Positions 32,253 through 40,689 of a stretch of DNA of 64,000 nt are shown in pieces. The notes under the pieces were generated by a model that searched no databases, was not told where the DNA came from, and worked only from the letters and a program-made list of their open reading frames with translations. The DNA comes from CAZNKU01 sp045545235 (lineage in GTDB: Bacteria; Bacillota; Clostridia; Monoglobales; Firm-18): NCBI GenBank assembly GCA_045545235.1, contig JAZQAN010000025.1, positions 50,191-114,190 of the forward strand. Reading direction: 5' to 3'. The translations under genes were made by a program, and so were the position numbers. Every line of letters begins with the position of its first letter. Within the stretch, counting starts at the first letter, position 1.

Positions 32253-33746
32253 CTATTCTATTTTTATGCTTTTAGTTGGTGTAACAGTACTATTTGCCCC
32301 GGTTGCCCAATGTCTTGGGTTTTTGTATGAATATCTTTTCCACAGAGGTTTTACAAATAGTCTGCCGTAATTGTTTTTTGTACTGTGGGAAAAAGGTGCA
32401 AGAAATGGTGTACCGAAGGACTGACTGTTGCAAAGCATAATTAAATGTACTGTAAGTCCGAAGGTTATTCCCAAAAATCCGCTCGTGGCACCAAGTACTA
32501 TATAAATATATTTTAAAATACGGTATGCAAAAGTAAGTGAGTAGCTGGGTATGGTAAAAGAGCCTATTCCCGTAAGTGCCACAATTATTATCACTATTGG
32601 GCTTACTATATTTGCTTCTATTGCCGCCTGACCTACTATAAGACCCCCTATAATACCAATAGCACTTCCTGCGGAACTTGGTATGCGTATACTTGCTTCC
32701 CGTATTATTTCAAAGGCTATTTCAAAAAGTACAAGCTCGGTTACAAGTGTGAATGGAACACCGCGTCTTGAGGCTGAAATTGCAAACAAAAGATGTACGG
32801 GTATTGTTTCCTGATGAAAATTACACATTGCTACAAATATTGCAGGTAATAAAAGTGATATAAAAAGGGCAATAAGCCGCATTAACCGTACAAGGTTGGC
32901 GTATGGGTACCGCAATGCTCTGTCTTCGGGGGTGTGTATAAGCTCGAAGGCGGTTATGGGCATTATAAGTGCATAGGGTGTGCCGTCAAGCAAAATTACT
33001 GCCTTGCCTTCCATAAGTGCATTTGCTGCACGGTCCGGTCTTTCTGTTGATATAATTTGAGGTGAAGGAAAGTATGAAAAATCCTCTATTGCTTGTTCAA
33101 GCTCACCTGAATCTGTTATGAAATCTGTTTCAATTGCATTTATTCGTCGTCGTATTTCGGTAACTGTTTTTGCATCTGCCTGACCTTTTACATACATAAG
33201 GTTGCAAGGCGTTTTACTTTTTTTGCCAAGCTCAAAGCCTTCGCAAATTAATTTTTCCTGCCTTACAAGACGGCGGACCATACCGGTGTTTATTCTTACT
33301 GTGCCTGTAAAACCTTCCTGAGAACCACGTATTACATTTTCACTTACAGGCTGTGACACACCGCGTCTTTCCCAACCTTTAACATCAAGTAAAAATGCGG
33401 TGTCAAGTGTGTCGGCAAATACCGCACAACCTCCGTAATTTACGGTACTTAAAATTTGCTCTATGGATGATGACATCTTAAGCTGATTGGCTGATAATAA
33501 CTGTTCTGAAATTGTGGTTTTAAGGTCGTCATCTCCCTTGGGAGAAATAAGATGAAGAGATTGCATTATAAAGTCATCAATTCTTTCACTTGATACCATA
33601 CCTTCATAGTATACAAGAAAAGCAGGGTATTTTCTGTCTTTGAAAACAATTGCAAATTCTCTTAAAATTGCATCTGCGCTAAGGGGGATCGACATTGCAA
33701 GCTTTATGTGTTCAAGATTGGTTTTTATATCGGTTGATATATTCAT
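32253..33746 (-). CDS. gerAA: GerAA-family spore germination protein
   Basis: A 497-residue A subunit of the GerA receptor. The N-terminal ~240 residues are soluble (VRINTGMVRRLVRQEKL, KSKTPCNLMYVKGQ). The C-terminal half holds four to six membrane segments with the family blocks GKAVILLDGTPYALI, AISASRRGVPF, REASIRIP and AIGIIGGLIVGQAAIEANIVSP split across them. CAGGAGTG precedes ATG 33746. The complete A-B-C set shows that this organism makes endospores. No convincing sporulation promoter could be placed upstream by eye. Confidence 0.94.
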   Translation of the reverse strand: MNISTDIKTNLEHIKLAMSIPLSADAILREFAIVFKDRKYPAFLVYYEGMVSSERIDDFIMQSLHLISPKGDDDLKTTISEQLLSANQLKMSSSIEQILSTVNYGGCAVFADTLDTAFLLDVKGWERRGVSQPVSENVIRGSQEGFTGTVRINTGMVRRLVRQEKLICEGFELGKKSKTPCNLMYVKGQADAKTVTEIRRRINAIETDFITDSGELEQAIEDFSYFPSPQIISTERPDRAANALMEGKAVILLDGTPYALIMPITAFELIHTPEDRALRYPYANLVRLMRLIALFISLLLPAIFVAMCNFHQETIPVHLLFAISASRRGVPFTLVTELVLFEIAFEIIREASIRIPSSAGSAIGIIGGLIVGQAAIEANIVSPIVIIIVALTGIGSFTIPSYSLTFAYRILKYIYIVLGATSGFLGITFGLTVHLIMLCNSQSFGTPFLAPFSHSTKNNYGRLFVKPLWKRYSYKNPRHWATGANSTVTPTKSIKIE

Positions 33747-33798
33747 ATAATCACTCCTGAGTATATTTTATTATTTTCAATTTTTCATTAAATATGTA

Positions 33799-33827
33799 TT
33801 GATTGTTTTGTGAATTTGATGTACAAT
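33799..33827 (+). promoter_or_regulatory. Predicted sigma-A promoter of the LUD-domain gene
   Basis: TTGATT (33799-33804), 17 bp, TACAAT (33822-33827). Confidence 0.55.
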
Positions 33828-33845
33828 TATAATGAGGTGATTTAT

Positions 33846-34487
33846 ATGAACGCACGTGTTGAAAATACAATGAAAAATCTTAAAAAAAATAATATGAATA
33901 CATTTTATGTTGAAACAAAGGAAGAAGTTATTCCTTTGGTTGAAAAACTTGTTGAAGAGGGTTCAAGTGTTGCTGTAGGAGGTTCTGTTACGCTGAATGA
34001 AGTTGGTATGTTAGAACATCTTCGCAGTGGCAGATATAATTTTATTGACCGTTATACACCGGGACTTTCCGAAGATGAAATTTATGATGTTTTTGTGCAG
34101 TCCATGGGTGTGGATGCTTTTTTTTGCAGCAGTAATGCAGTTACCGAGGAGGGTGAGCTATATAACGTTGACGGTAATGCAAACCGTATTGCGGCAATAG
34201 CTTTTGGTCCTAAAAAAGTCATAATGATTGTTAGCACAAACAAAATAGTGAAGAATATAGATGAGGCTGTAAAACGCGTTAAAACTGTTGCGGCGCCTAA
34301 AAATGCAGTAAGGTTAAGCTGTAAAACTTTCTGTGCAATAAAAGGGCATTGCGTTGATGTGGAAGGCGGTATAGGAAAGGGATGTGATTCTCCTGCAAGG
34401 CTTTGCAGACACTATCTTGTTTCTGAAAAACAAAAATATGAAGGGCGAATAAATGTTATTTTTGTTAATGAGGAATTGGGTTATTAA
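33846..34487 (+). CDS. LUD-domain protein (LutC/DUF162 family)
   Basis: A 213-residue protein with the lactate-utilisation domain: NNMNTFYVETKEEVIPLVEKL, VAVGGSVTLNEVGM, FFCSSNAVTEEGEL and YNVDGNANRIAAIAFGP. In LutABC this fold is one subunit of L-lactate dehydrogenase, but lutA and lutB are absent here and many standalone LUD proteins have no known function. A cluster of cysteines near the C-terminus (LSCKTFCAIKGHC, GKGCDSPARLC) is an addition worth noting and could hold metal. The start at 33846 is set by GAGGTGAT. Confidence 0.85.
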   Translation: MNARVENTMKNLKKNNMNTFYVETKEEVIPLVEKLVEEGSSVAVGGSVTLNEVGMLEHLRSGRYNFIDRYTPGLSEDEIYDVFVQSMGVDAFFCSSNAVTEEGELYNVDGNANRIAAIAFGPKKVIMIVSTNKIVKNIDEAVKRVKTVAAPKNAVRLSCKTFCAIKGHCVDVEGGIGKGCDSPARLCRHYLVSEKQKYEGRINVIFVNEELGY

Positions 34488-34489
34488 AC

Positions 34490-34518
34490 TTGATATAAAA
34501 TTCATTTTGTGATATAAT
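34490..34518 (+). promoter_or_regulatory. Predicted sigma-A promoter of the tagA-thyX-tmk operon
   Basis: TTGATA (34490-34495), 17 bp, TATAAT (34513-34518). Confidence 0.65.
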
Positions 34519-34545
34519 CAATTTTTAATGATAGGAGTGGTGCAA

Positions 34546-35256
34546 ATGGTTAATATACTTGGCATAAATGTGAATAAGCTTACAATGGCGCAGGCTGTCG
34601 AAAAGGCGGAAACTTTATTTGACGGTAAACCTCATATGGTGGTTACACCTAATCCTGAAATTATTCTTGAATGTAAAAATGATGATGAGTTGAAAAATAT
34701 TGTAAATTCCGCTGATTTGGTTTTAGCTGATGGTATTGGAGTAGTTATTGCATCAAAGATACTTGGCAATTCTGTTCCTGAACGTGTGCCAGGTTACGAC
34801 TTTGTATGTGAACTTTTAAAGACAAATCACAGCTTTTATTTCTTTGGCGGTAAGCCGGGTGTTGCAGAAATGGCAATGGATAATATGAAAGCTAAAGGTG
34901 TAAATGTTGTTGGTTGCCACCACGGTTATTTCAAAGATGGTGAAGACGATGAAATAGTTGAGGATATTATAAATAAGAAGCCCGATGTTCTTGTTGTTTG
35001 CCTTGGTGCACCCAAGCAGGAAAAGTGGATTAAGAAGCATATGGAAAGGCTTAATGTACCTATAAGCATTGGTGCAGGAGGTTCTTTGGATGTTCTTGCA
35101 GGTGTTGTTGAGCGTGCTCCTGAAATTTATCAGAAGCTTTGCATTGAATGGCTTTACAGAACACTTAAAGAACCTAAAAAGAGAATACCACGAATTGTTA
35201 AGTTGCCTGTTTTCATAATAGATGTTATTTTTAACGGAAGAAAGTATAAAGATTGA
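34546..35256 (+). CDS. WecG/TagA/CpsF-family glycosyltransferase
   Basis: A 236-residue GT26 enzyme, the type that adds N-acetylmannosamine to undecaprenyl-PP-GlcNAc in wall teichoic acid or related polymer synthesis. Motifs: TPNPEIILEC, ADGIGVVIASKILG, ERVPGYDF, YFFGGKPGVAE, and VCLGAPKQEKWI with GAGGSLDVLAG. AGGAG (34533-34537) is 8 bp from ATG 34546. It probably works at the cytoplasmic face of the membrane. No other teichoic acid genes are nearby, so the acceptor is inferred from the family. Confidence 0.9.
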   Translation: MVNILGINVNKLTMAQAVEKAETLFDGKPHMVVTPNPEIILECKNDDELKNIVNSADLVLADGIGVVIASKILGNSVPERVPGYDFVCELLKTNHSFYFFGGKPGVAEMAMDNMKAKGVNVVGCHHGYFKDGEDDEIVEDIINKKPDVLVVCLGAPKQEKWIKKHMERLNVPISIGAGGSLDVLAGVVERAPEIYQKLCIEWLYRTLKEPKKRIPRIVKLPVFIIDVIFNGRKYKD

Positions 35257-35269
35257 GAGGTTTTAAACC

Positions 35270-36013
35270 ATGGAAGCAAAGTTGAAGGTTAAATTACTTG
35301 CACATACGGAAAATCCTGAAAGAATAATTGCAACAGCTGCAAAGCTTTGCTATTCGTCTTCGGATATTGAACATATACACGAAGGTCTTGATGCTCAAAA
35401 GACAGAAAGTTTTATTCAGAGACTTATGGATTTTGGACACGAAAGTCCTACCGAACATGTTACATTTACTTTTGGTATTGAAGGTGTAAGCCGTGCACTT
35501 TTGGCACAGATTACACGTCATCGTATTGCAAGTTATTCAGTAAAATCACAAAGATATGTGACGGAAGGGCAGTTTCAGTACATTGTGCCTCCTGCAATAA
35601 AGGGCGATAAAGAAGCAGCAGAAAAATATATTGAAACAATGGAATATCTTCAGAAACAGTATGATGATATTGCGGAAATTCTGAAGAAAAAGTATGTTGA
35701 GGGTGGTATGGCTGAAAAAGCTGCTGAAAAGCTTGCTATTGAAGATGCACGCTTTGTGCTTCCGAATGCATGTGAAACTAAAATAGTTATGACTTTTAAC
35801 GTGCGTTCTCTTATGAATATGTTCCATCACCGTTGTTGTGAACGTGCACAATGGGAAATTCGCGCAATGGCTGACGAAATGTTGAAGCTTGTGAAGGAAG
35901 TTGCGCCTACACTATTTAAATATGCAGGGCCTCCTTGCGTGTCGGGACCTTGTCCTGAAGGCAAAATGTCCTGCGGTAAGATGAAGGAAAAAAGGGAGAA
36001 ATACTTATGTTAG
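35270..36013 (+). CDS. thyX: Flavin-dependent thymidylate synthase
   Basis: A 247-residue FAD enzyme that methylates dUMP to dTMP using methylene-THF and NADPH. The ThyX motif RHRIASYSVKSQRY (RHRxxSxxxxSxRY) is intact, FGHESPTEHVTFTFGIE precedes it and NVRSLMNMFHHRCCERAQWE is the C-terminal substrate site. GAGAGG lies before ATG 35270. The gene overlaps tmk by 7 bp, coupling the two successive steps of dTTP synthesis. Confidence 0.95.
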   Translation: MEAKLKVKLLAHTENPERIIATAAKLCYSSSDIEHIHEGLDAQKTESFIQRLMDFGHESPTEHVTFTFGIEGVSRALLAQITRHRIASYSVKSQRYVTEGQFQYIVPPAIKGDKEAAEKYIETMEYLQKQYDDIAEILKKKYVEGGMAEKAAEKLAIEDARFVLPNACETKIVMTFNVRSLMNMFHHRCCERAQWEIRAMADEMLKLVKEVAPTLFKYAGPPCVSGPCPEGKMSCGKMKEKREKYLC

Positions 36014-36663
36014 TTGTAATAGAAGGTGTAGATGGCAGCGGCAAGCAAACACAAAGTCAGATGCTTTATGAAAGATTAAGCGAAAAATTTGAAGTTAAAC
36101 GTCTTGCTTTTCCAAATTATGAAAGCGATACATCTACTCTTGTTAAAATGTATCTTGGAGGTCAGTTTGGCACAAAGCCTGAAGATGTAAATGCTTATGC
36201 CTCATCAACTTTTTATGCAGCAGACCGTATTGGCAGCTACCTTAAGGATTGGAAAGAGGATTATCAAAAGGGTACTTTTATTTTGTGTGACCGTTATACA
36301 ACTTCAAATGCCGTTCATCAGGCAGGTAAGCTTGAGGGGGTGGCGAGAGATGAATATCTTCAGTGGCTTTTTGATTATGAGTATAATCTCTTGGGACTTC
36401 CGAAACCTGATTTTGTATTCTTTCTTGATGTGCCTACTGACGTAAGCAAAAAGCTTATGGAAAACCGCAACAACAAAATTACGGGCGAACAGGAAAAGGA
36501 TATTCATGAAAAAAACAGCGAATATCTGGAAAAATCATATAACAATGCTCTTTATGTTGCAAAAAAATGTGGTTGGAATGTAATAGAATGTGTAAAAGAT
36601 GGTAAATTAAGAAGTATAGAAGATATTAACGATGAAATTTACAATATGGTGATGAATGTATGA
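36007..36663 (+). CDS. tmk: Thymidylate kinase
   Basis: A 218-residue dTMP kinase making dTDP. The P-loop is EGVDGSGKQTQ (about residues 6-16), the DRY-type motif is LCDRYTTSNAVHQ, and the lid region follows FFLDVPTDVSKKLM. It is slightly longer than the E. coli type and has the ending seen in ThyX-linked clostridial kinases. Start overlaps thyX by 7 bp and its stop overlaps the DUF2156 gene by 4 bp. Confidence 0.92.
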   Translation: MLVVIEGVDGSGKQTQSQMLYERLSEKFEVKRLAFPNYESDTSTLVKMYLGGQFGTKPEDVNAYASSTFYAADRIGSYLKDWKEDYQKGTFILCDRYTTSNAVHQAGKLEGVARDEYLQWLFDYEYNLLGLPKPDFVFFLDVPTDVSKKLMENRNNKITGEQEKDIHEKNSEYLEKSYNNALYVAKKCGWNVIECVKDGKLRSIEDINDEIYNMVMNV

Positions 36664-37538
36664 TAAATTTTAAACCCATAGAGCTTGAGGATAAAAATAT
36701 TGTTGATAAATATCTTTCACAAGAGCAGAATATGGGATGCGAAATGTGCTTTAGCAGTCTTTATATATGGCGTAAGGCTTTTGATATGCGTTATGCAATA
36801 ATTGATGATTGTCTCGTGCTTTGGTCAAAAGATGGTGATAATCCTGCAGGACTTCGTTTCCCTGTTGGCAATGGCAATAGACTTCTGGCAGCAAAAAAAG
36901 CTTGTGATTATATGATTTCTGTTGGAGAAAAGCCACAGTTTTACGGTGTGACAACTGATGTCATTGAATTTATAAAGGCCAATACCGATGAATATGAATT
37001 CGGAGATATGAGTAAATATTCCGATTATGTTTATGAAACGGAAAAAATGATAAGCCTTTCAGGAAAAAAGCTTCATTCAAAGAAAAATCATCTTAACAGA
37101 TTTAAAAAAACATATAAGTATGAATATGTTAAAATAACTGCGTCGGACAAAGATGATATTTTAAAAGCTTACGACTCATGGTCGGAGCTTGGTGACGACA
37201 AATACCTTCTGGCAGAACGTGAGGCAATAGGAGAAATAACGGAAAATATTGAGGAGCTTGGAATAAAAGGTGCTATGCTTAAGGTTGACGGAGAAATTGT
37301 TGCTTTTACTTTTGGTGATAAGCTTACTGATGATATGGCTGTTATACACATTGAAAAGGCCAATACTGAATATTATGGTGCCTATGCGGCGATAAACCAG
37401 ATGTTTGCTGAAAATCAATGGAGCGGTTACAGATATTTAAACCGTGAGGATGATTGCGGTCTGGAGGGCCTGCAAAAGGCAAAAAAATCTTATCAGCCTG
37501 TGTTTATGGTTGAAAAATATAAAGTGACGAGGAGATGA
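36660..37538 (+). CDS. DUF2156-family protein (GNAT-like fold)
   Basis: A 292-residue cytoplasmic protein with the DUF2156 layout related to the catalytic domain of lysyl-phosphatidylglycerol synthase (MprF): a double acyltransferase-like fold with KKNHLNRFKKTYKYEYV in the middle and YRYLNREDDCGLEGLQKAKK near the end. It lacks the membrane part of MprF. Overlaps at both ends by 4 bp suggest strict co-translation with tmk and the DJ-1-like gene. Substrate unknown; an aminoacyl- or acyl-transferase role is plausible. Confidence 0.82.
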   Translation: MINFKPIELEDKNIVDKYLSQEQNMGCEMCFSSLYIWRKAFDMRYAIIDDCLVLWSKDGDNPAGLRFPVGNGNRLLAAKKACDYMISVGEKPQFYGVTTDVIEFIKANTDEYEFGDMSKYSDYVYETEKMISLSGKKLHSKKNHLNRFKKTYKYEYVKITASDKDDILKAYDSWSELGDDKYLLAEREAIGEITENIEELGIKGAMLKVDGEIVAFTFGDKLTDDMAVIHIEKANTEYYGAYAAINQMFAENQWSGYRYLNREDDCGLEGLQKAKKSYQPVFMVEKYKVTRR

Positions 37539-37543
37539 CAACA

Positions 37544-38086
37544 ATGGTAGTTTTATTGTTGGCAGACGGATTTGAAGAAATTGAAGCTCTTACACCTGTG
37601 GATGTGTTGAGAAGAGCAGGAATTGATGTGAGAACATATTCCATTAATGGGGATTTGTGTGTTTGCGGAGCACATAACATTATGGTTGACGCGGATGATG
37701 TTGTTGAAAATGTTGACTATGAAAAAATAGATGCGGTGATTTTGCCAGGTGGAATGCCAGGGGCAGATAATCTTGAAAACTGCGGAGATGTACAGTCAAT
37801 TTTGAATTTTGCTTCTGAAAACGGAAAGATTATGTGCGCAATTTGTGCGGCACCTAAAGTTTTAGGTAAGTTTGGTTATCTTGAAGGAAAAAGAGCGACT
37901 TGTTTTCCGGGTTTTGAAGAATGTCTTACAGGGGCAAAAGCTACCGGTAAACGAGTAGAGGTTGATGGAAATATTATAACCTCGAAAGGTATGGGTACTG
38001 CTATGGATTTTTCACTTGCAATACTTGAATATTTAAAGGATAAGGAAGTTGCTGATAAAATGGCGGTTTCCACTATGTACAGATAA
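37544..38086 (+). CDS. DJ-1/PfpI-family protein
   Basis: A 180-residue protein of the DJ-1/ThiJ/PfpI superfamily. The nucleophile elbow is MCAICAAPKVL with its cysteine, and a conserved acid lies in DGFEEIEALTP. VILPGGMPGADNL is the family's loop. Functions range from deglycase or glyoxalase-like to chaperone, so no reaction is named. GGAG at 37531-37534 favours ATG 37544 over the in-frame ATG at 37535, which touches this site. Confidence 0.9.
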   Translation: MVVLLLADGFEEIEALTPVDVLRRAGIDVRTYSINGDLCVCGAHNIMVDADDVVENVDYEKIDAVILPGGMPGADNLENCGDVQSILNFASENGKIMCAICAAPKVLGKFGYLEGKRATCFPGFEECLTGAKATGKRVEVDGNIITSKGMGTAMDFSLAILEYLKDKEVADKMAVSTMYR

Positions 38087-38095
38087 GGTGATTTG

Positions 38096-38980
38096 ATGAA
38101 AAAAAGGAATAAACCCCTGCCGTACAGAGTGGGTTTGTGGCTTGTTTTTGCTGTTTTTTGTATGCAATTTGTTATTTCTTATTTTCTTAAGGAATATTGG
38201 CATGGTTTATTTGGCAGTGAACCGGGTTCATATACATATATTTTAATGACTCAGCTTTTTTCAATTGCTATTCCGTGTATTGGTGTCTGGTTGTTTGCAG
38301 GCAGAAGCTTTAAAAGAACATTTAATGTCAGAAAGTTAAGGCTTACAGATGTTTTTGAATATACTTTCCTTGGTATATGCCTTCAGCCTGTTGCCATACT
38401 TGCAAATATGCCTTTGCAGAATCTGATACAAAGAGATGGTAGTATTGTTGCACCACCTGAAAATATTGTGCAGATACTTGTTATGATTTTATTTGTGTGC
38501 GTTGTACCTGCTTTTTGTGAAGAGTTTTTTATGCGTGGTATGATACTCGAAACGGTTAAAAGAAAGGGATTTGTGTTTTCGATTATAGTGACTACGGTTA
38601 TGTTTGTAATTTTACATGGTGATGTAAGCTCTGTAGTGGGGTATGCAATTCTGGGTTTTGTTGCTGCTTTTGTTGCCCTCAATGCAAATTCGGTTTTTGC
38701 AGGGGTTGTTGTTCATATGGCATTTAACGTATGTGGAGTTATGCTTGATTATTTTTTGAATTTGTTTTATACTTTCGATGGCTTTGTTGGAAGCATTGCT
38801 TTTTTTGTAACAACAGGAGTTGTCGGATTGATATTATCTGTAATATTGATTATCGTCGCCAACAACAAGGAAACAAAAAAATACAAGTCGGAAGAACTTT
38901 TTTGTAATTTGAGAGATGCTTTTGTTAATATTCCTTTTGTTGGAATTGTGCTTTTGTATATATTATATGCTGTAATATAA
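38096..38980 (+). CDS. CPBP-family intramembrane metalloprotease
   Basis: A 294-residue membrane protein with about eight hydrophobic segments. The active-site motifs of the CPBP/Rce1 family are present: EEFFMRGM (EExxxR), FVILHGD and HMAFNVCG with metal-binding histidines. It is likely a membrane-embedded protease or scaffold. AAGGTGAT precedes ATG 38096. It sits 10 bp before mltG in an operon of envelope and modification genes. Confidence 0.88.
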   Translation: MKKRNKPLPYRVGLWLVFAVFCMQFVISYFLKEYWHGLFGSEPGSYTYILMTQLFSIAIPCIGVWLFAGRSFKRTFNVRKLRLTDVFEYTFLGICLQPVAILANMPLQNLIQRDGSIVAPPENIVQILVMILFVCVVPAFCEEFFMRGMILETVKRKGFVFSIIVTTVMFVILHGDVSSVVGYAILGFVAAFVALNANSVFAGVVVHMAFNVCGVMLDYFLNLFYTFDGFVGSIAFFVTTGVVGLILSVILIIVANNKETKKYKSEELFCNLRDAFVNIPFVGIVLLYILYAVI

Positions 38981-38990
38981 GGGGGACTGT

Positions 38991-40016
38991 ATGACTTTTA
39001 AAGGTAGAAACAAAAGAAAACACAAAAAAATATTTATACTTATTATCGCCGTCGTTATTGTTCTTTTTATAAGGGCTGTTGTGGTGACTGTTTCCGATGT
39101 GAACGGCTATGGAGGTAATGATAATGGCGTATATATTGAAATAGACGAAGGCTCCGGTCTTAAAACTATTTCAAAAGAACTAAAAAAAGATGGCATTATT
39201 TCAAATGAATTTTTATTTTACTTGTATGCCAAAGAACGTTCTGAAGATTTTAAATTCGGTGGTCATATTTTTACGACCGCAATGTCTTATGATGAAATAT
39301 GCAATCAGTTATGCGAGGTTGGAACTTCTTCAAGTGTTAAGGTTGTGGTTCCTGAAGGATATGAACTTCGGCTTATTGCAAAGGCTTGTGAGGATGCGGA
39401 CCTTTGTACAGCTGATGAGTTTATGAATGAAGCGGAAAACGGTAAGTTTGATTACGATTTTCTTGTAAAAAAAGATGGTACGAGGTATGCTCTTGAGGGA
39501 TTTTTGTTTCCCGCAACCTATGATTTTAAATACGGAACGGATGCTCACACAATAATTGATAAGATGCTTTCTACTTTTGATGAAATGTATTGGGATAAAT
39601 ATTCAAAGAGAGCAGAAGAGCTTGGTATGAGTGATTATGAAATTATAACACTTGCATCTATTATAGAGCGCGAGGCGGCAAATGTAAATGAACATAAAAA
39701 AGTTGCAGGTGTGTTTTATAACCGTATTAAGTCGGATATGTTGCTGCAGTCCTGTGCGACGGTGCAGTATATTTTAAAGGAAAGAAAGCCTGTTCTTTCT
39801 GTTGAAGATACAAAGATTAATTCGCCATACAACACATATATCTATGAGGGTTTGCCTGCTGGGCCTATAGCTTCCCCAGGTAAAAGTGCAATAGAGGCGG
39901 CTTTGTATCCTGAACAACACGATTATTATTACTTTGTGGCAAGAATGGACAGAAGCGGTCATGTTTTCTCAAAAACACTTGAGGAGCATAACCGTGCAGT
40001 TGCTGAAAATCAGTAG
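38991..40016 (+). CDS. mltG: Endolytic transglycosylase MltG
   Basis: A 341-residue single-pass membrane protein that cuts nascent glycan strands and sets their length. A basic N-terminus (KGRNKRKHKK) precedes one transmembrane segment (residues ~14-33); a LysM-like region follows; the YceG domain has LEGFLFPATYDF and SIIEREAAN with the catalytic Glu226. The end YPEQHDYYYFVARMDRSGH(x)F-type block confirms the family. GGGGG lies before ATG 38991. Confidence 0.94.
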   Translation: MTFKGRNKRKHKKIFILIIAVVIVLFIRAVVVTVSDVNGYGGNDNGVYIEIDEGSGLKTISKELKKDGIISNEFLFYLYAKERSEDFKFGGHIFTTAMSYDEICNQLCEVGTSSSVKVVVPEGYELRLIAKACEDADLCTADEFMNEAENGKFDYDFLVKKDGTRYALEGFLFPATYDFKYGTDAHTIIDKMLSTFDEMYWDKYSKRAEELGMSDYEIITLASIIEREAANVNEHKKVAGVFYNRIKSDMLLQSCATVQYILKERKPVLSVEDTKINSPYNTYIYEGLPAGPIASPGKSAIEAALYPEQHDYYYFVARMDRSGHVFSKTLEEHNRAVAENQ

Positions 40017-40026
40017 AGGTAAAAAA

Positions 40027-40680
40027 ATGCAGAATAACGAAGAACATAACATTAATTATGAATATATAACACGTTATATAAGACGTACAATGAAAAAAAG
40101 TGAAGGTTTGCTTGCTGAAATGGAAACTTTCGCAAAAGTCAATGATGTGCCTATAGCACAGCCGGAAACAGCCAGGTTGATTGAAAATCTTATACGTATG
40201 TCACCTTCAAAGAAGGTTCTTGAGATTGGGTCTGCGATAGGCTATTCGTCAATCATCATGGCAAATGCAGGTGCGGATGTTACAACAATTGAACGTGATG
40301 AAAATATGTTTGAGCCTTTGCTTTCAAATATAGAAAAAGCGGGGCATAAAAACAACATTCATGTTCATAAGGGTGATGCACTTGAAATACTTGATTCGAT
40401 TGACGGAGAGTTTGACTTTATATTCGTTGATGCGGCAAAGGGACAGTATATGGAATTTCTGCCTCATTGTATGAGGCTTCTTAAGGTTGGGGGAATCATG
40501 TTCAGCGACAATATTCTGTACAAGGGAATGGTGGCAACAGATGAACTTTATAAGAGAAGAAAAGTTACTATAATACGCAGATTGCGTACATATCTTGATA
40601 CTATTTGTAATATGGACGAGCTTAACACGGTGATTGTACCTATAGGTGACGGTGCCGCAATAAGCTATCGTCTTATGTAG
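40027..40680 (+). CDS. SAM-dependent O-methyltransferase (family 3, YrrM-like)
   Basis: A 217-residue methyltransferase. Motif I is LEIGSAIGYSSIIMA, the post-I acid is in TIERDENMF, and FDFIFVDAAKGQYMEFLP and MFSDNILYKG carry the metal/substrate site typical of catechol-type O-methyltransferases; the homologue YrrM in Bacillus acts on tRNA 5-hydroxyuridine. In this context (mltG, then U32 peptidase) it is probably TrmR-like, methylating ho5U34 in tRNA. AGAGGT precedes ATG 40027. Confidence 0.87.
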   Translation: MQNNEEHNINYEYITRYIRRTMKKSEGLLAEMETFAKVNDVPIAQPETARLIENLIRMSPSKKVLEIGSAIGYSSIIMANAGADVTTIERDENMFEPLLSNIEKAGHKNNIHVHKGDALEILDSIDGEFDFIFVDAAKGQYMEFLPHCMRLLKVGGIMFSDNILYKGMVATDELYKRRKVTIIRRLRTYLDTICNMDELNTVIVPIGDGAAISYRLM

Positions 40681-40689
40681 GGGGTGCCT

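Noticed and set aside
33747..33845. A sporulation sigma-G promoter for gerAA
   Set aside because: The best partial match (TGAAAA, TATACTC on the minus strand) would start transcription within the ribosome site; the region is too AT-rich to decide by eye.
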